Under the pieces are notes generated by a model. The model did not search any database. It was not told the DNA's origin and saw nothing but the letters and a program-made list of their open reading frames with translations. The translations under genes were made by a program, and so were the position numbers. Shown here piece after piece: positions 1 to 7,539 of a stretch of DNA of 64,000 nucleotides. Origin of the DNA: an uncultured Bacteroidales bacterium (GTDB lineage Bacteria; Bacteroidota; Bacteroidia; Bacteroidales; UBA932); assembly GCA_947179325.1 (NCBI GenBank), contig CAMXAU010000010.1, forward strand, positions 31,698 to 95,697, read 5' to 3'. Each line of letters begins with the position of its first letter. Within the stretch, counting starts at the first letter, position 1.

Positions 1-1112
1 ACCTCCCTGAGCACCTTCGGGGCATCAGGGACACGGCCGGACAGGAGATATGGCTCTGCACCGTAGCAGCCGTAGATAAGGGTATCCTTGGTTCCATACA
101 TGATGACTCCGCCGCCCTGGACATTCAGGTCCTTTCCGGCAGGAAGCCCTGCAGGCCTCTCAGGCATAAGTCCTCCGTCATACCAGTAGACATCGACCTC
201 AGGCATAGCCACCTTAGGCATATTGTCCCTTGCAGGGAAAGTCATCTTGACACGCTGCGCGTTAGGGCATGACTCGGAGAGGAGTAGAGTCGAGCTTCCC
301 TGGACCTTTGTCGGATAGCCGAGGTTGAGGGCCTTGAAGGCGCCGTGCAGTATATGGCAGGCCATATCACCGAGGGCACCTGTTCCGAAATCCCACCAGC
401 CGCGGAAATTCCATGGAGTATAGATTGAGTTATATGGACGATAAGGCGCAGGACCTATGAAGGCATCCCAGTTCATAGTTGAAGGAATCTTCTCCTCCTT
501 GCCTGGACGCTCAAGCCCCTGAGGCCAGATTGGACGGTCCGTGAAGGCCTCTACCTTTGTGACCTCACCTATTTCACCGTTCCATATCCATTCGCAGATC
601 TTCCTGACACCCTCGCCGGAAGCTCCCTGGTTTCCCATCTGGGTCGCAACCTTGTGCTTTGCCGCAAGCTTAGTAAGCAGGCGCGACTCGTACACAGAGT
701 GTGTAAGAGGCTTCTCCACATATACATGCTTCCCTGCTGCGATTGCCTCGGCAGCGATGATGGCGTGTGTGTGGTCGGCAGTGGCAATCATCACGGCATC
801 AGCATCCTTGAGCATCTTGTCGTACATCCTGCGGTAGTCATTGAACTTCTGCGCACCAGGATAGCGTTTGAACACATGGTCCGAATATTTCCAGTCCACA
901 TCGCAAAGGCCGATGATGTTCTCTGTCTCAAGTCCGCGGAGCACAGATGCTCCACGTCCGCCGATTCCTACTCCAAGAATGTTGAGTTTGTCACTCGGGG
1001 CTGCGGTATGGCCATGCACCTTTCCGAGTATCGTACTTGGGGCTATGGTCATGCCCAATGCGGCTGCCGTTCCGGTCTTCAGGAACGATCTCCTTGACAT
1101 GTCTTTTGCCAT
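1..1112 (-). CDS. Gfo/Idh/MocA-family oxidoreductase with Tat signal (partial, 3' end beyond window)
   Basis: Predicted NAD(P)-dependent sugar or cyclitol oxidoreductase exported by the twin-arginine pathway. I translated the minus strand from the ATG at 1112. The N-terminus reads MAKDMSRRSFLKTG and then a hydrophobic Ala-rich stretch, a textbook Tat signal (SRRSFLK). After it come a Rossmann segment (LNILGVGIGGRG), the family's EKP motif (VYVEKPLTHS) and a C-terminal half with GWWDFGTGALGDMACH, typical of the exported Gfo/Idh/MocA subgroup. The reading frame is open to position 1, so the C-terminus is missing. It lies 33 bases downstream of tatA on the same strand, probably in one operon with the cytoplasmic paralogue at 1381. 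The substrate cannot be read from the sequence. Confidence 0.9.
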   Translation of the reverse strand, partial: MAKDMSRRSFLKTGTAAALGMTIAPSTILGKVHGHTAAPSDKLNILGVGIGGRGASVLRGLETENIIGLCDVDWKYSDHVFKRYPGAQKFNDYRRMYDKMLKDADAVMIATADHTHAIIAAEAIAAGKHVYVEKPLTHSVYESRLLTKLAAKHKVATQMGNQGASGEGVRKICEWIWNGEIGEVTKVEAFTDRPIWPQGLERPGKEEKIPSTMNWDAFIGPAPYRPYNSIYTPWNFRGWWDFGTGALGDMACHILHGAFKALNLGYPTKVQGSSTLLLSESCPNAQRVKMTFPARDNMPKVAMPEVDVYWYDGGLMPERPAGLPAGKDLNVQGGGVIMYGTKDTLIYGCYGAEPYLLSGRVPDAPKVLRE

Positions 1113-1145
1113 AAAAAAGTTATTATTAAAGTGTTAATATGTTAA

Positions 1146-1322
1146 TTATTCATTAATCTCCTTTTCAATCTCGTTCATCCCGTCCTTGAAGCTCTTGACA
1201 CCCTTGCCAAGTCCTTTCATAAGCTCAGGAATCTTCTTTCCGCCGAAGAGAAGAAGCACAACCAGGGCTATTATTATAATCTCCCCGGCACCGATGTTAC
1301 CTAAAAAAAGTAAAGAATCCAT
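1146..1322 (-). CDS. tatA: Sec-independent protein translocase subunit TatA/TatE
   Basis: Small 58-residue TatA-type pore subunit of the twin-arginine translocase. It starts [11 protein letters not shown], followed by one membrane helix (about residues 8-25, [21 protein letters not shown]) with the conserved FG hinge and KKIPEL amphipathic helix, then a charged tail ending EIEKEINE. An in-frame ATG two codons upstream (1328) is an alternative start; longer in-frame extension is unlikely because TatA proteins begin just before the helix. It sits between two oxidoreductase genes, the downstream one with a Tat signal, which suggests a dedicated or co-expressed export component. No tatC is visible in the window. 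Confidence 0.92.
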   Translation of the reverse strand: MDSLLFLGNIGAGEIIIIALVVLLLFGGKKIPELMKGLGKGVKSFKDGMNEIEKEINE

Positions 1323-1380
1323 AATCATTATGCAGTTAAAAGGTTTGTTTCTGTCCTGAAATATCGGCATCTGCCCGGAA

Positions 1381-2451
1381 TCATCTTCTCGGAAGCAGCC
1401 CGTAGCCATCCTTCATGTTCCTGCGCCGCTCCCTTATCGCCTCAAGCGTGGCATTGTCGCCTATTGAAGGCAGAGCATTGCCCATCGCATCATCAAGGAA
1501 CCGCCAGGCAAACCGCGACGCTATGGCGGCATCACGGAACTCCGGCATCCTCATATCGCGCACGCCGCTCTCCACGGAGTCCGCAAACAGATTGCAGAGC
1601 ACATCTATGTTCTTCCCGCCGAAAGGCCTCTCTACAGTCTCCGTCCTCGTGACACCGCGCATCTCAACCACTGCCGTCTTGAAGTCATGGGTCATCCGCA
1701 CTATGCCTTTCGTGCCTATTATGTCAATATATGAATTGTGTGTCTGGTCCCTGGACATCTGGCCGTAGACAAAGCCCTGCGTGATGTCGAAGACGACACC
1801 GCTGGAGAATGTGCCGTGCACCTGGAGCCACCACGGGTCTTTCCAGTCCCACATCCTCACGCCCTGCGCATGCCATGTGCTGTATTCAGACTCAGCATAC
1901 CACCTTGCTATGTCGACATAGTGCATTCCGCAGTCATGAAATGCCGGGCCTTCATATTCATGGCCCTCACCTGGAGCAAGGCCGGGAGTCATATGACAGA
2001 TACGTATGATGGCAAGCTCACCGATTTCACCTGAGGCGATGAAATCCTTCATCAGCCTGTGGTACCACGAGTTTCTCAGATAAAGATTGACAGCCGACAT
2101 GACGCCCGATGTCTCCGCAAGCGCGGCAAGGGCCTCTTCGTCTTCCGAAGTCACCGCGATAGGCTTCTCCGCCAGGATATGCTTACCTGATGCCATCGCC
2201 TTTTCTATCTGGCTCTTCCGGGAATCCGCCAGGGCGAAAAGCCCCACGGCCTGTATCTCCGGGTCATTGAAAATCACGTCCTCATCACCGACAACTTTGA
2301 CACCGGGATATTTCTCCGATGCCGCCTTGCGTGCTGCCGGAAATGTATCACAGATATAGATGACATCCCATCTTCCACTGCCCATCATCTGGTCCAGGTA
2401 CATCTCACCCATGCGTCCGAAACCGATTATACCGACCTTTATCTTATCCAT
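1381..2451 (-). CDS. Gfo/Idh/MocA-family oxidoreductase, cytoplasmic
   Basis: Predicted NAD(P)-dependent dehydrogenase of about 356 residues. The N-terminal Rossmann fold shows [19 protein letters not shown] (GxGxxG type), followed by the AEKPIAV motif near residue 90 and the catalytic-region motif [13 protein letters not shown]. There is no signal peptide, so it should act in the cytoplasm, unlike its Tat-exported neighbour. I start it at 2451 because GGAG lies just upstream and the protein then begins directly with the dinucleotide-binding strand; an in-frame ATG at 2478 would add nine residues. It is first in an operon with tatA and the Tat-type paralogue. A likely promoter lies at 2480-2510, which overlaps the longer start. 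Confidence 0.9.
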   Translation of the reverse strand: MDKIKVGIIGFGRMGEMYLDQMMGSGRWDVIYICDTFPAARKAASEKYPGVKVVGDEDVIFNDPEIQAVGLFALADSRKSQIEKAMASGKHILAEKPIAVTSEDEEALAALAETSGVMSAVNLYLRNSWYHRLMKDFIASGEIGELAIIRICHMTPGLAPGEGHEYEGPAFHDCGMHYVDIARWYAESEYSTWHAQGVRMWDWKDPWWLQVHGTFSSGVVFDITQGFVYGQMSRDQTHNSYIDIIGTKGIVRMTHDFKTAVVEMRGVTRTETVERPFGGKNIDVLCNLFADSVESGVRDMRMPEFRDAAIASRFAWRFLDDAMGNALPSIGDNATLEAIRERRRNMKDGYGLLPRR

Positions 2452-2479
2452 TTTCACTCCAACTTTTACATAAACCACG

Positions 2480-2510
2480 TAAAGATATTCATTTTTGAAA
2501 TAACGGTCAA
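2480..2510 (-). promoter_or_regulatory. Predicted Bacteroidetes-type promoter of the oxidoreductase-tatA operon
   Basis: On the minus strand TTG (2508-2510) is followed after 20 bases by TATCTTTA (2480-2487), close to the Bacteroidetes -33/-7 pattern TTTG-N19-21-TAnnTTTG. Transcription would start a short distance upstream of the ATG at 2451. Confidence 0.5.
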
Positions 2511-2592
2511 TCCATAATCTGCATGAAAAGCCGTTTTTTCTGTTTTTTAGACAAATCTATCATGATTTTGTACTTTTGTAACCTTAATGGTA

Positions 2593-2759
2593 TCATGATG
2601 AAATCATGTCCCTGTAGCTGATTTCCGGCTCGGCGTCCATCATTTTGCGATAGTCGGAGCACCATTTGTCATATACCTGTCTCGAAAGGCCTTTATGGCC
2701 CTGGCGGTTTCAAGTTTGTGCCCGAGATACGAGTAGACATATTCTGGCATCAAAGCCAT
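2593..2759 (-). pseudogene. Degraded coding remnant, family unknown
   Basis: On the minus strand a protein-like stretch begins MALMPEYVYSYLGHKLE (from 2759) and continues ...ARAIKAFRD before running into a stop. In another frame it resumes as QVYDKWCSDYRKMMDAEPE... and ends at a TGA at 2593-2595. Amino-acid composition is protein-like on both sides of the shift, so this looks like the C-terminal piece of a decayed gene with one frameshift. I do not recognise the family. Confidence 0.35.
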
Positions 2760-2795
2760 GGTCCAGTTTCATGGCACACCTCCTTTTCTGTGGCA

Positions 2796-2854
2796 GGACA
2801 ATGTAAATTATCTATACATAAATCTGGACAATGTATAGAATAGTCCAATTGTCC
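2796..2854. promoter_or_regulatory. GGACAAT motif cluster with 9-bp inverted repeat
   Basis: GGACAAT occurs at 2796-2802 and exactly 30 bases later at 2826-2832, with an inverted copy (ATTGTCC) at 2848-2854. A perfect inverted repeat TCTATACAT / ATGTATAGA (2811-2819 and 2831-2839, 11-base spacer) overlaps the second copy. This could be a regulator binding region; the target gene is unknown and GH28 is the nearest rightward gene. Confidence 0.3.
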
Positions 2855-3379
2855 ATTACACTATAATCCAAAACATAAAATAAACGTTCAGGCCGAGAGC
2901 AGAAATAAAATTCAAGCCATCTCCACAAATGTAAACAGATTTTCATTAACACACAACCATGACCATATAGCTCTTTTGCGGCCAATAATCCGCAAAACAT
3001 GCGGCTTATTAACCGCATCTTGAAAAGTACCGATACTCCAGATGGGGTAACCGATACCGTAAATGACATGGCTTCCACATGCAGTTCTAAACGCGCAAAA
3101 TGCAACCACCTGACCATAAATACATTACACAATGACGGATGCCAAAATTTCGGCACCCGACATCGCATAAGCAGCTGAATAAGTGACATTTCTATTTTAC
3201 AGACTAAAAAACTTCTTTCTTTACATAGATGCGTAGACACTGGGGGTGCACCGGTAAAGCCATAGCTCCGGCAGACAGCCTGGCCGGTTCTCCCTGCCGG
3301 CAGTTTCATTGTGCGGTTTTATAGAATCATTCGGACAAATTATGGAATACTTTATTTTCCGGGAGGAAGCATAAAAGCG

Positions 3380-3387
3380 TATATTTG
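3380..3387 (+). promoter_or_regulatory. Predicted -7 element of the GH28 gene promoter
   Basis: TATATTTG matches the Bacteroidetes -7 consensus TAnnTTTG exactly and is followed by GC, about 90 bases upstream of the GH28 start codon. The -33 region is T-rich (TTTATTTTC) but not a perfect TTTG. Confidence 0.55.
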
Positions 3388-3475
3388 CAGCGTCCATGCT
3401 ACACTCAAGTTCCGTTTTTACAAGGAGTAAGGCTTCAGATGAATTTGCATTTATTAACCCCTTAAAATCAGATAA

Positions 3476-4789
3476 ATGATCAGAATATCCCTTGCATGTA
3501 TAGCACTCTGCTGCTGTCTGCAGATGTCGGGGCAGGAGACATTCCCCGACGGCAAACCAATCAGCCAATGGTTCAGAGAGACCAGGAGCGTAGAGATAGA
3601 ATCACTCGGCAGACAGTACAGGATCACTGACTACGGAGTGGTGAACGACAGTACCGTATTGCAGACCGGACAGATCCAGAAGGTGATTGACCTGGCGGCA
3701 GAAAATGGCGGAGGCGTCATCGTCGTTCCAGAAGGTACATTCCTAAGCGGTTCCCTGTTCTTTAAGCCCAAGACGCATCTGCACCTTGAGAAGGATGCTG
3801 TCCTGAAGGGCAGTGATGACATAAGCGACTTCCCGCTGCTGACAACCCGTATGGAAGGGCAGACGCTCACATACTACGGGGCACTGATCAATGCTGACAA
3901 TCTGGACGGGTTCACGATTTCAGGGAAAGGCATGCTCAACGGCAATGGCTTCCGTTTCTGGAGAGCGTTCTGGCAACGCCTGAAATGGAATCCGAAATGC
4001 ACAAACATGGATGAGCAGCGGCCCCGTATCATCTATCTGTCCAACTGCCGTAATGTGCAGATAGAAGGTATCAGGATAGCCAACTCGCCCTACTGGAGCA
4101 CGCACTACTACAAATGCTGCAACCTGAAGCTTCTGAATCTCCGCATCACCACTCCACGTAAGCCTATAGAGGCTCCAAGCACTGATGCCGTAGACCTTGA
4201 CGTATGCAAAAATGTGCTGATAAAGAACTGCTATATGTCAGTATGCGATGATGCCGTATGCCTGAAGGGCGGCAAAGGGCCATGGGCAGACCAGGACGAG
4301 AACAACGGCAGCAACGAGGACATCATCATCGAGGACTGTGAATACGGCTATTGCCATAGTGCACTGACATGCGGAAGCGAATCCGTACATAACCGGAATG
4401 TCATCTTCCGCAACAGCAAAGTAGACCAGGCCCTGATGCTCCTGCATTTCAAGATGCGTCCCGACACTCCGCAGAAATATGAATACATATCAGTGGAAAA
4501 CATCAAAGGGAATGCAGCAAACTTCATAGTCATTGCCCCATGGTCCCAGTTCTATGACCTGAAAGGCAGGGAAGACATACCGCTCTCATATGCAGAGAAT
4601 ATCACAATGCGCAATATCCGTTTGACATGCGGCACGTTTTTCAATGTAAGGCCATCTGAACAATACAGGCTGTCGAGCTTCAATTTCGAGAATCTGGACA
4701 TACAGGCAAAAGACGGCAATATCGACAAGAGCATCATACAATCCTTCGTAACCAGGAATGTCACGATAAACTCACATGAGATAGAATAA
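3476..4789 (+). CDS. GH28 family glycoside hydrolase (polygalacturonase-like)
   Basis: Secreted pectin-type hydrolase of 437 residues with a signal peptide ending near SGQE (MIRISLACIALCCCLQMSGQ). The rest is a right-handed beta-helix with a pectate-lyase-like opening (ITDYGVVNDST). The GH28 catalytic set is visible: STDAVDLD with Asp237, CDDAVCLKGG with Asp258/Asp259, and His294 in CHSALTCGSE. The spacing of about 21 and 35 residues between these is typical of the family, and a downstream LLHFKMR segment corresponds to the RIK region. Family members cleave galacturonan or rhamnogalacturonan backbones, or release terminal galacturonate; which one cannot be decided here. It has its own promoter and terminator and so looks monocistronic beside the glycan locus. 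Confidence 0.9.
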   Translation: MIRISLACIALCCCLQMSGQETFPDGKPISQWFRETRSVEIESLGRQYRITDYGVVNDSTVLQTGQIQKVIDLAAENGGGVIVVPEGTFLSGSLFFKPKTHLHLEKDAVLKGSDDISDFPLLTTRMEGQTLTYYGALINADNLDGFTISGKGMLNGNGFRFWRAFWQRLKWNPKCTNMDEQRPRIIYLSNCRNVQIEGIRIANSPYWSTHYYKCCNLKLLNLRITTPRKPIEAPSTDAVDLDVCKNVLIKNCYMSVCDDAVCLKGGKGPWADQDENNGSNEDIIIEDCEYGYCHSALTCGSESVHNRNVIFRNSKVDQALMLLHFKMRPDTPQKYEYISVENIKGNAANFIVIAPWSQFYDLKGREDIPLSYAENITMRNIRLTCGTFFNVRPSEQYRLSSFNFENLDIQAKDGNIDKSIIQSFVTRNVTINSHEIE

Positions 4790-4796
4790 TATCCAG

Positions 4797-4836
4797 AAGG
4801 GGCCGGCTTTAAAAACATTAAGTCAGGCCCCTTTTT
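4797..4836 (+). terminator. Rho-independent terminator after the GH28 gene
   Basis: GGGGCC (4799-4804) pairs with GGCCCC (4826-4831), with a 21-base loop and a run of five T (4832-4836), eight bases after the GH28 stop. It lies between convergent genes and may also serve the regulator gene on the other strand. Confidence 0.65.
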
Positions 4837-4949
4837 CACGTTTTCCTGTGTGGTCATCCTCGACCTTGCCACCACATTTTCAATTCCCGGAAAGTCATTC
4901 CCGCCTTTGCCGACAAACATCTACAGTAGCCTGCAAAGGCAGGAAAGAG

Positions 4950-5833
4950 TCACCCTCTTGATATTTTCCTGTATTGGAGGGGCGAGAGCCCCACACTTTT
5001 GCTGAATATCGTACAGAAATATTTCGGGTCCCCGAAACCGCACTCATAGGCAATCTGCTGGCTTGTCAGGTCAGTCGTTGTCAGCAGCTGCTTGCTTTTC
5101 TCGATACGGAATTCCGTGATGTAGCGTGACGGCGGGAATCCAGTATAGTCCTTGAAGATTGACCTGAAGTACGAGTAGCGTAGACCTACATGCCCGGCAA
5201 TGTCGACAGGGGTGATCTGCTCGTGAAGATTCTCCCTTATGAATATCTTTGCACGGCTGACATATTCCTCCACCATTGTTGACCTGAAGGTGCGCTGCTT
5301 GCTGATCGAATACGTCATCCCAAGCATATAGTTGATTATCCCTGCCAGCATCTGCTGATGGCCGGCCTCCTGCTTCTTTGCAATCTCTATAGCCTGGATA
5401 TACATCGCGACGAGCTGTTCTGAAATCCCGATATTGAAGACCGGTGTACGTTCATTGAAAAAGCCGTTCGCCTTCTTGGAATCCATATTTGCGCCTTTGA
5501 AGCCTATCCAGTATTCGTCCCATCCCGTGTTGTCGTCCGGGTAGTAGCTATGCCACTCGCCAGGGAACAGCATAATCATATTTCCGGCATAGACCTTTAC
5601 CGGGCCGCAATGCCCGGAACTGAATACACCCTCTCCCCTGGAGATATAGACCAGCTGATATTCATAAAGAACCCGCCCGTTCTCAGGCATGAAGAGATAC
5701 TCTTTCGGATGCGTCATGCCCTGGGGGGGTAAATTCCCTTAGACCTGATGCTTTGATAACCGACAGTGGTGGCTGTCAATCCCCACATGGCATCCTGTCT
5801 GTTGGTTAAAAGATATTTATCATCGTTTACCAT
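4950..5833 (-). CDS. AraC-family transcriptional regulator, frameshifted in a homopolymer
   Basis: Sugar-responsive regulator with an N-terminal AraC-type cupin (YEYQLVYISRGEGVF, AGNMIMLFPGEWHSYYP) and a C-terminal double helix-turn-helix (RYSYFRSIFKDYTGFPPSRY, FGDPKYFCTIFSKSVGLSP). The frame holding these domains is open only from 5717, giving 255 residues. Translation from an ATG at 5833 gives the missing N-terminus in another frame (MVNDDKYLL...AMWGLTATTVG...SKGIYPP), which reads exactly like the start of this regulator family. The two frames meet in a tract of seven C on the coding strand (G at 5723-5729). One extra C, or a -1 ribosomal slip, would give a continuous product of about 294 residues, the usual length. 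A -7 element at 5854-5861 supports the 5833 start. It is divergent from the glycan operon at 6182 and probably controls it. Confidence 0.82.
5723..5729. repeat. Seven-base G/C homopolymer at the regulator frameshift
   Basis: Seven G on the plus strand, read as CCCCCCC in the coding sense. In the upstream frame the bases are grouped C CCC CCC, a canonical -1 slippery heptamer. It is the only feature separating the two frames of the AraC-type gene. Confidence 0.8.
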
Positions 5834-6181
5834 GCTCCGGTTGTTTTCTACCACAAATTTAAATAAAAATTATTGAATTATTCCAATCAGCATCTGAACC
5901 AGCCGGAGCAGAACCCCAGGCATGATTCCAGTCCAGAAGAGAGCATCCATCTGGAACAGCACCGCATAGACGAAGCGTCTCATTCATAATTAATATAGTC
6001 TAAAACGCGAAGATAACCGGAATTATTGTTGTCGCACACAGAAAACACAACGAGGTGTCAAAATGTCGAATCATTTTATCAAGGTCACGAATAGATTGGA
6101 TTATGAAACCCATACCTTAGCGTCCAATAAAGTACGTAAGTACACTTAACGCATAATGTTTAACTCAAAAGACTAATAGTC
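5834..6181. other. Divergent intergenic region between AraC regulator and glycan operon
   Basis: 348 bases with the regulator's -7 element at one side. On the other side is the untranslated region of the lipoprotein gene. Two AAGTAC copies (6130-6135 and 6138-6143) lie about 40-50 bases upstream of the 6182 start. TACCTTAG (6113-6120) is a weak -7 candidate. No RNA gene was recognised. Confidence 0.4.
5854..5861 (-). promoter_or_regulatory. Predicted -7 element of the AraC-family regulator
   Basis: TAAATTTG on the minus strand matches TAnnTTTG and lies 21 bases upstream of the ATG at 5833. A TTG lies about 22 bases further upstream. It supports 5833, not an internal codon, as the real start. 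Confidence 0.45.
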
Positions 6182-7414
6182 ATGAAAATCAAACAAATTC
6201 TGAATCTGATGATGACAGGTCTCGTGGCACTGTCAGTATGCACTTACCTGAGTTCGTGCAACAAGGACAACACCAAGACAGGCAACACCGACAATCCTGA
6301 CGAGCCGGTCATTGACACACCGTCCGGACCATATGCTCCGGAAAACGGGTTCCCTATCCTTTTCGACCCTGCAAATGCAAATGAGGTTCCGCCATGCCTT
6401 CTCCCGAATGGCACAGACAAATATGCCGTAGGCCTCAAATCCTATGAGGCTGTGGAAGAAGAGGAGAACAGCTTCAAGATCGTAATAGACAGGAATGCAG
6501 AGAACGGTGACCATTATATCGTATGCGAGCCTCTTGATGACAATTATGGCGATGACTATAACAATGACCTTGCTATTGAGTTCAAATACAAGCTTGACTA
6601 TGAGCTTAAGGACCTGAGGTTCCTGCCTTATCCGTTCGCTCCTGTTGTATTCGACTTCGCCGGAGTGCTTCCTGCAACCAATGGTGAGTGGAAGACCTAC
6701 AGGCACAATATCTACAAGTCATTGGCTCTATACGAAAGCCAGAGCCGCAAATGGGGAAAGCAGGGTGATGCAATCCGTATCACTTTGAACTGTGAGCGTT
6801 CTGAGGACATGCCGGACCCTACCCTCTATATCAAGGACATCTGCATGGTACAGGACAAGCCGAGCCTGGATGACACTGACGCATCGTTCCCGGCAAGCAT
6901 GGGAGGCTCAGGCCTTGAATACAAAGTAGAGGATGCAGACGGCACATACTATTCTTTCCCTGCCGTTATAGACAATAAGGACCCTGAGAAGCAGATCGCC
7001 CTTGATTTCGGCGGAAACATTCCTGAAGACAGGACTTATATCCAGTTCGAATACAGGTATCCTAAAGATGCCAAGCAGCTCGGTGCCCTGATAATCTATC
7101 ATGGCAAGAACGGAGACAACACAGTAAACTGGGGTGTTTCTCCAATGGAATTGTACTGGGACGGACACAAGGAAGGACATGGAAAGTCTCCGGCTGTAGA
7201 GGATAACGAATGGCATACATGGACAATAGACCTGAGGACAATCATCTTCAAATATTACGAAGATAACAATAAGGGCCGCTGGGGCGACGGACCGTCATCC
7301 AACACTTTCCGACTGGACTTCAGGCAGAACGGCTATAGCGACAAAGACAGGAACATCGATGTCAAGAATTTCCGCATAGTAACCCAGACCTATGTAGATG
7401 CCACTGCCAGGTAA
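6182..7414 (+). CDS. Surface lipoprotein of the glycan locus, function unknown
   Basis: Lipoprotein of 410 residues: MKIKQILNLM... then a hydrophobic core and the lipobox YLSSC near residue 26, followed by an Asn/Asp-rich linker (NKDNTKTGNTDNPDEP) as in surface-displayed Bacteroidota lipoproteins. Two beta-rich halves follow, about residues 55-225 and 240-405, both ending in a strand with an acidic-aromatic pattern (YIKDICMVQ; DVKNFRIVTQ). This resembles tandem carbohydrate-binding or galactose-binding-like sandwiches, but I do not recognise a named family. As the first gene of the glycan operon and divergent from the regulator, a glycan-binding role is the natural inference. A terminator-like hairpin follows it, so it may be expressed more strongly than the genes behind it. 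Confidence 0.8.
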   Translation: MKIKQILNLMMTGLVALSVCTYLSSCNKDNTKTGNTDNPDEPVIDTPSGPYAPENGFPILFDPANANEVPPCLLPNGTDKYAVGLKSYEAVEEEENSFKIVIDRNAENGDHYIVCEPLDDNYGDDYNNDLAIEFKYKLDYELKDLRFLPYPFAPVVFDFAGVLPATNGEWKTYRHNIYKSLALYESQSRKWGKQGDAIRITLNCERSEDMPDPTLYIKDICMVQDKPSLDDTDASFPASMGGSGLEYKVEDADGTYYSFPAVIDNKDPEKQIALDFGGNIPEDRTYIQFEYRYPKDAKQLGALIIYHGKNGDNTVNWGVSPMELYWDGHKEGHGKSPAVEDNEWHTWTIDLRTIIFKYYEDNNKGRWGDGPSSNTFRLDFRQNGYSDKDRNIDVKNFRIVTQTYVDATAR

Positions 7415-7444
7415 GACACAACAATAGTTCACAAACAGACTTGA

Positions 7445-7481
7445 AAAGGGAGAGGGACCGGCTGTCTCCTCTCCCCTTTTG
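7445..7481 (+). terminator. Intra-operon terminator or attenuator hairpin
   Basis: AAAAGGGAGAGG (7445-7456) pairs imperfectly with CTCCTCTCCCCTTTT (7467-7481) around a short loop containing ACCGGCTG, and the descending arm supplies the T run. It sits 30 bases after the lipoprotein stop and before the DUF5722-like gene. Confidence 0.5.
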
Positions 7482-7539
7482 ATTTAACGTAGCCTTGGCC
7501 GGAAGCAACTGGACTAACAAACAAATTCAAATACAGCAA

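Larger units (their letters stand above)
2452..3475. other. Long intergenic region between divergent operons
   Basis: About 1 kb without a convincing intact gene. It holds the promoter of the leftward oxidoreductase operon, a short degraded coding remnant (2593-2759), a cluster of GGACAAT motifs with a 9-bp inverted repeat (2796-2854), and a good promoter for the rightward GH28 gene (3380-3387). A TACTTTTG match on the plus strand at 2571-2578 has no obvious gene behind it. The remaining open frames are low-complexity translations with no recognisable protein character. Confidence 0.6.

Noticed and set aside
2571..2578. Plus-strand promoter TACTTTTG
   Set aside because: It matches the -7 consensus but has no good -33 partner and no gene directly downstream in that direction.
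2812..3309. 165-residue open frame on the minus strand upstream of GH28
   Set aside because: Cys/Arg-rich, no domain-like pattern, no ribosome site, and it overlaps the GH28 promoter region. Treated as chance.
7495..7539. Upstream start for the DUF5722-like protein
   Set aside because: The extra 15 residues are polar and Gln-rich and would push the lipoprotein signal inside the chain.
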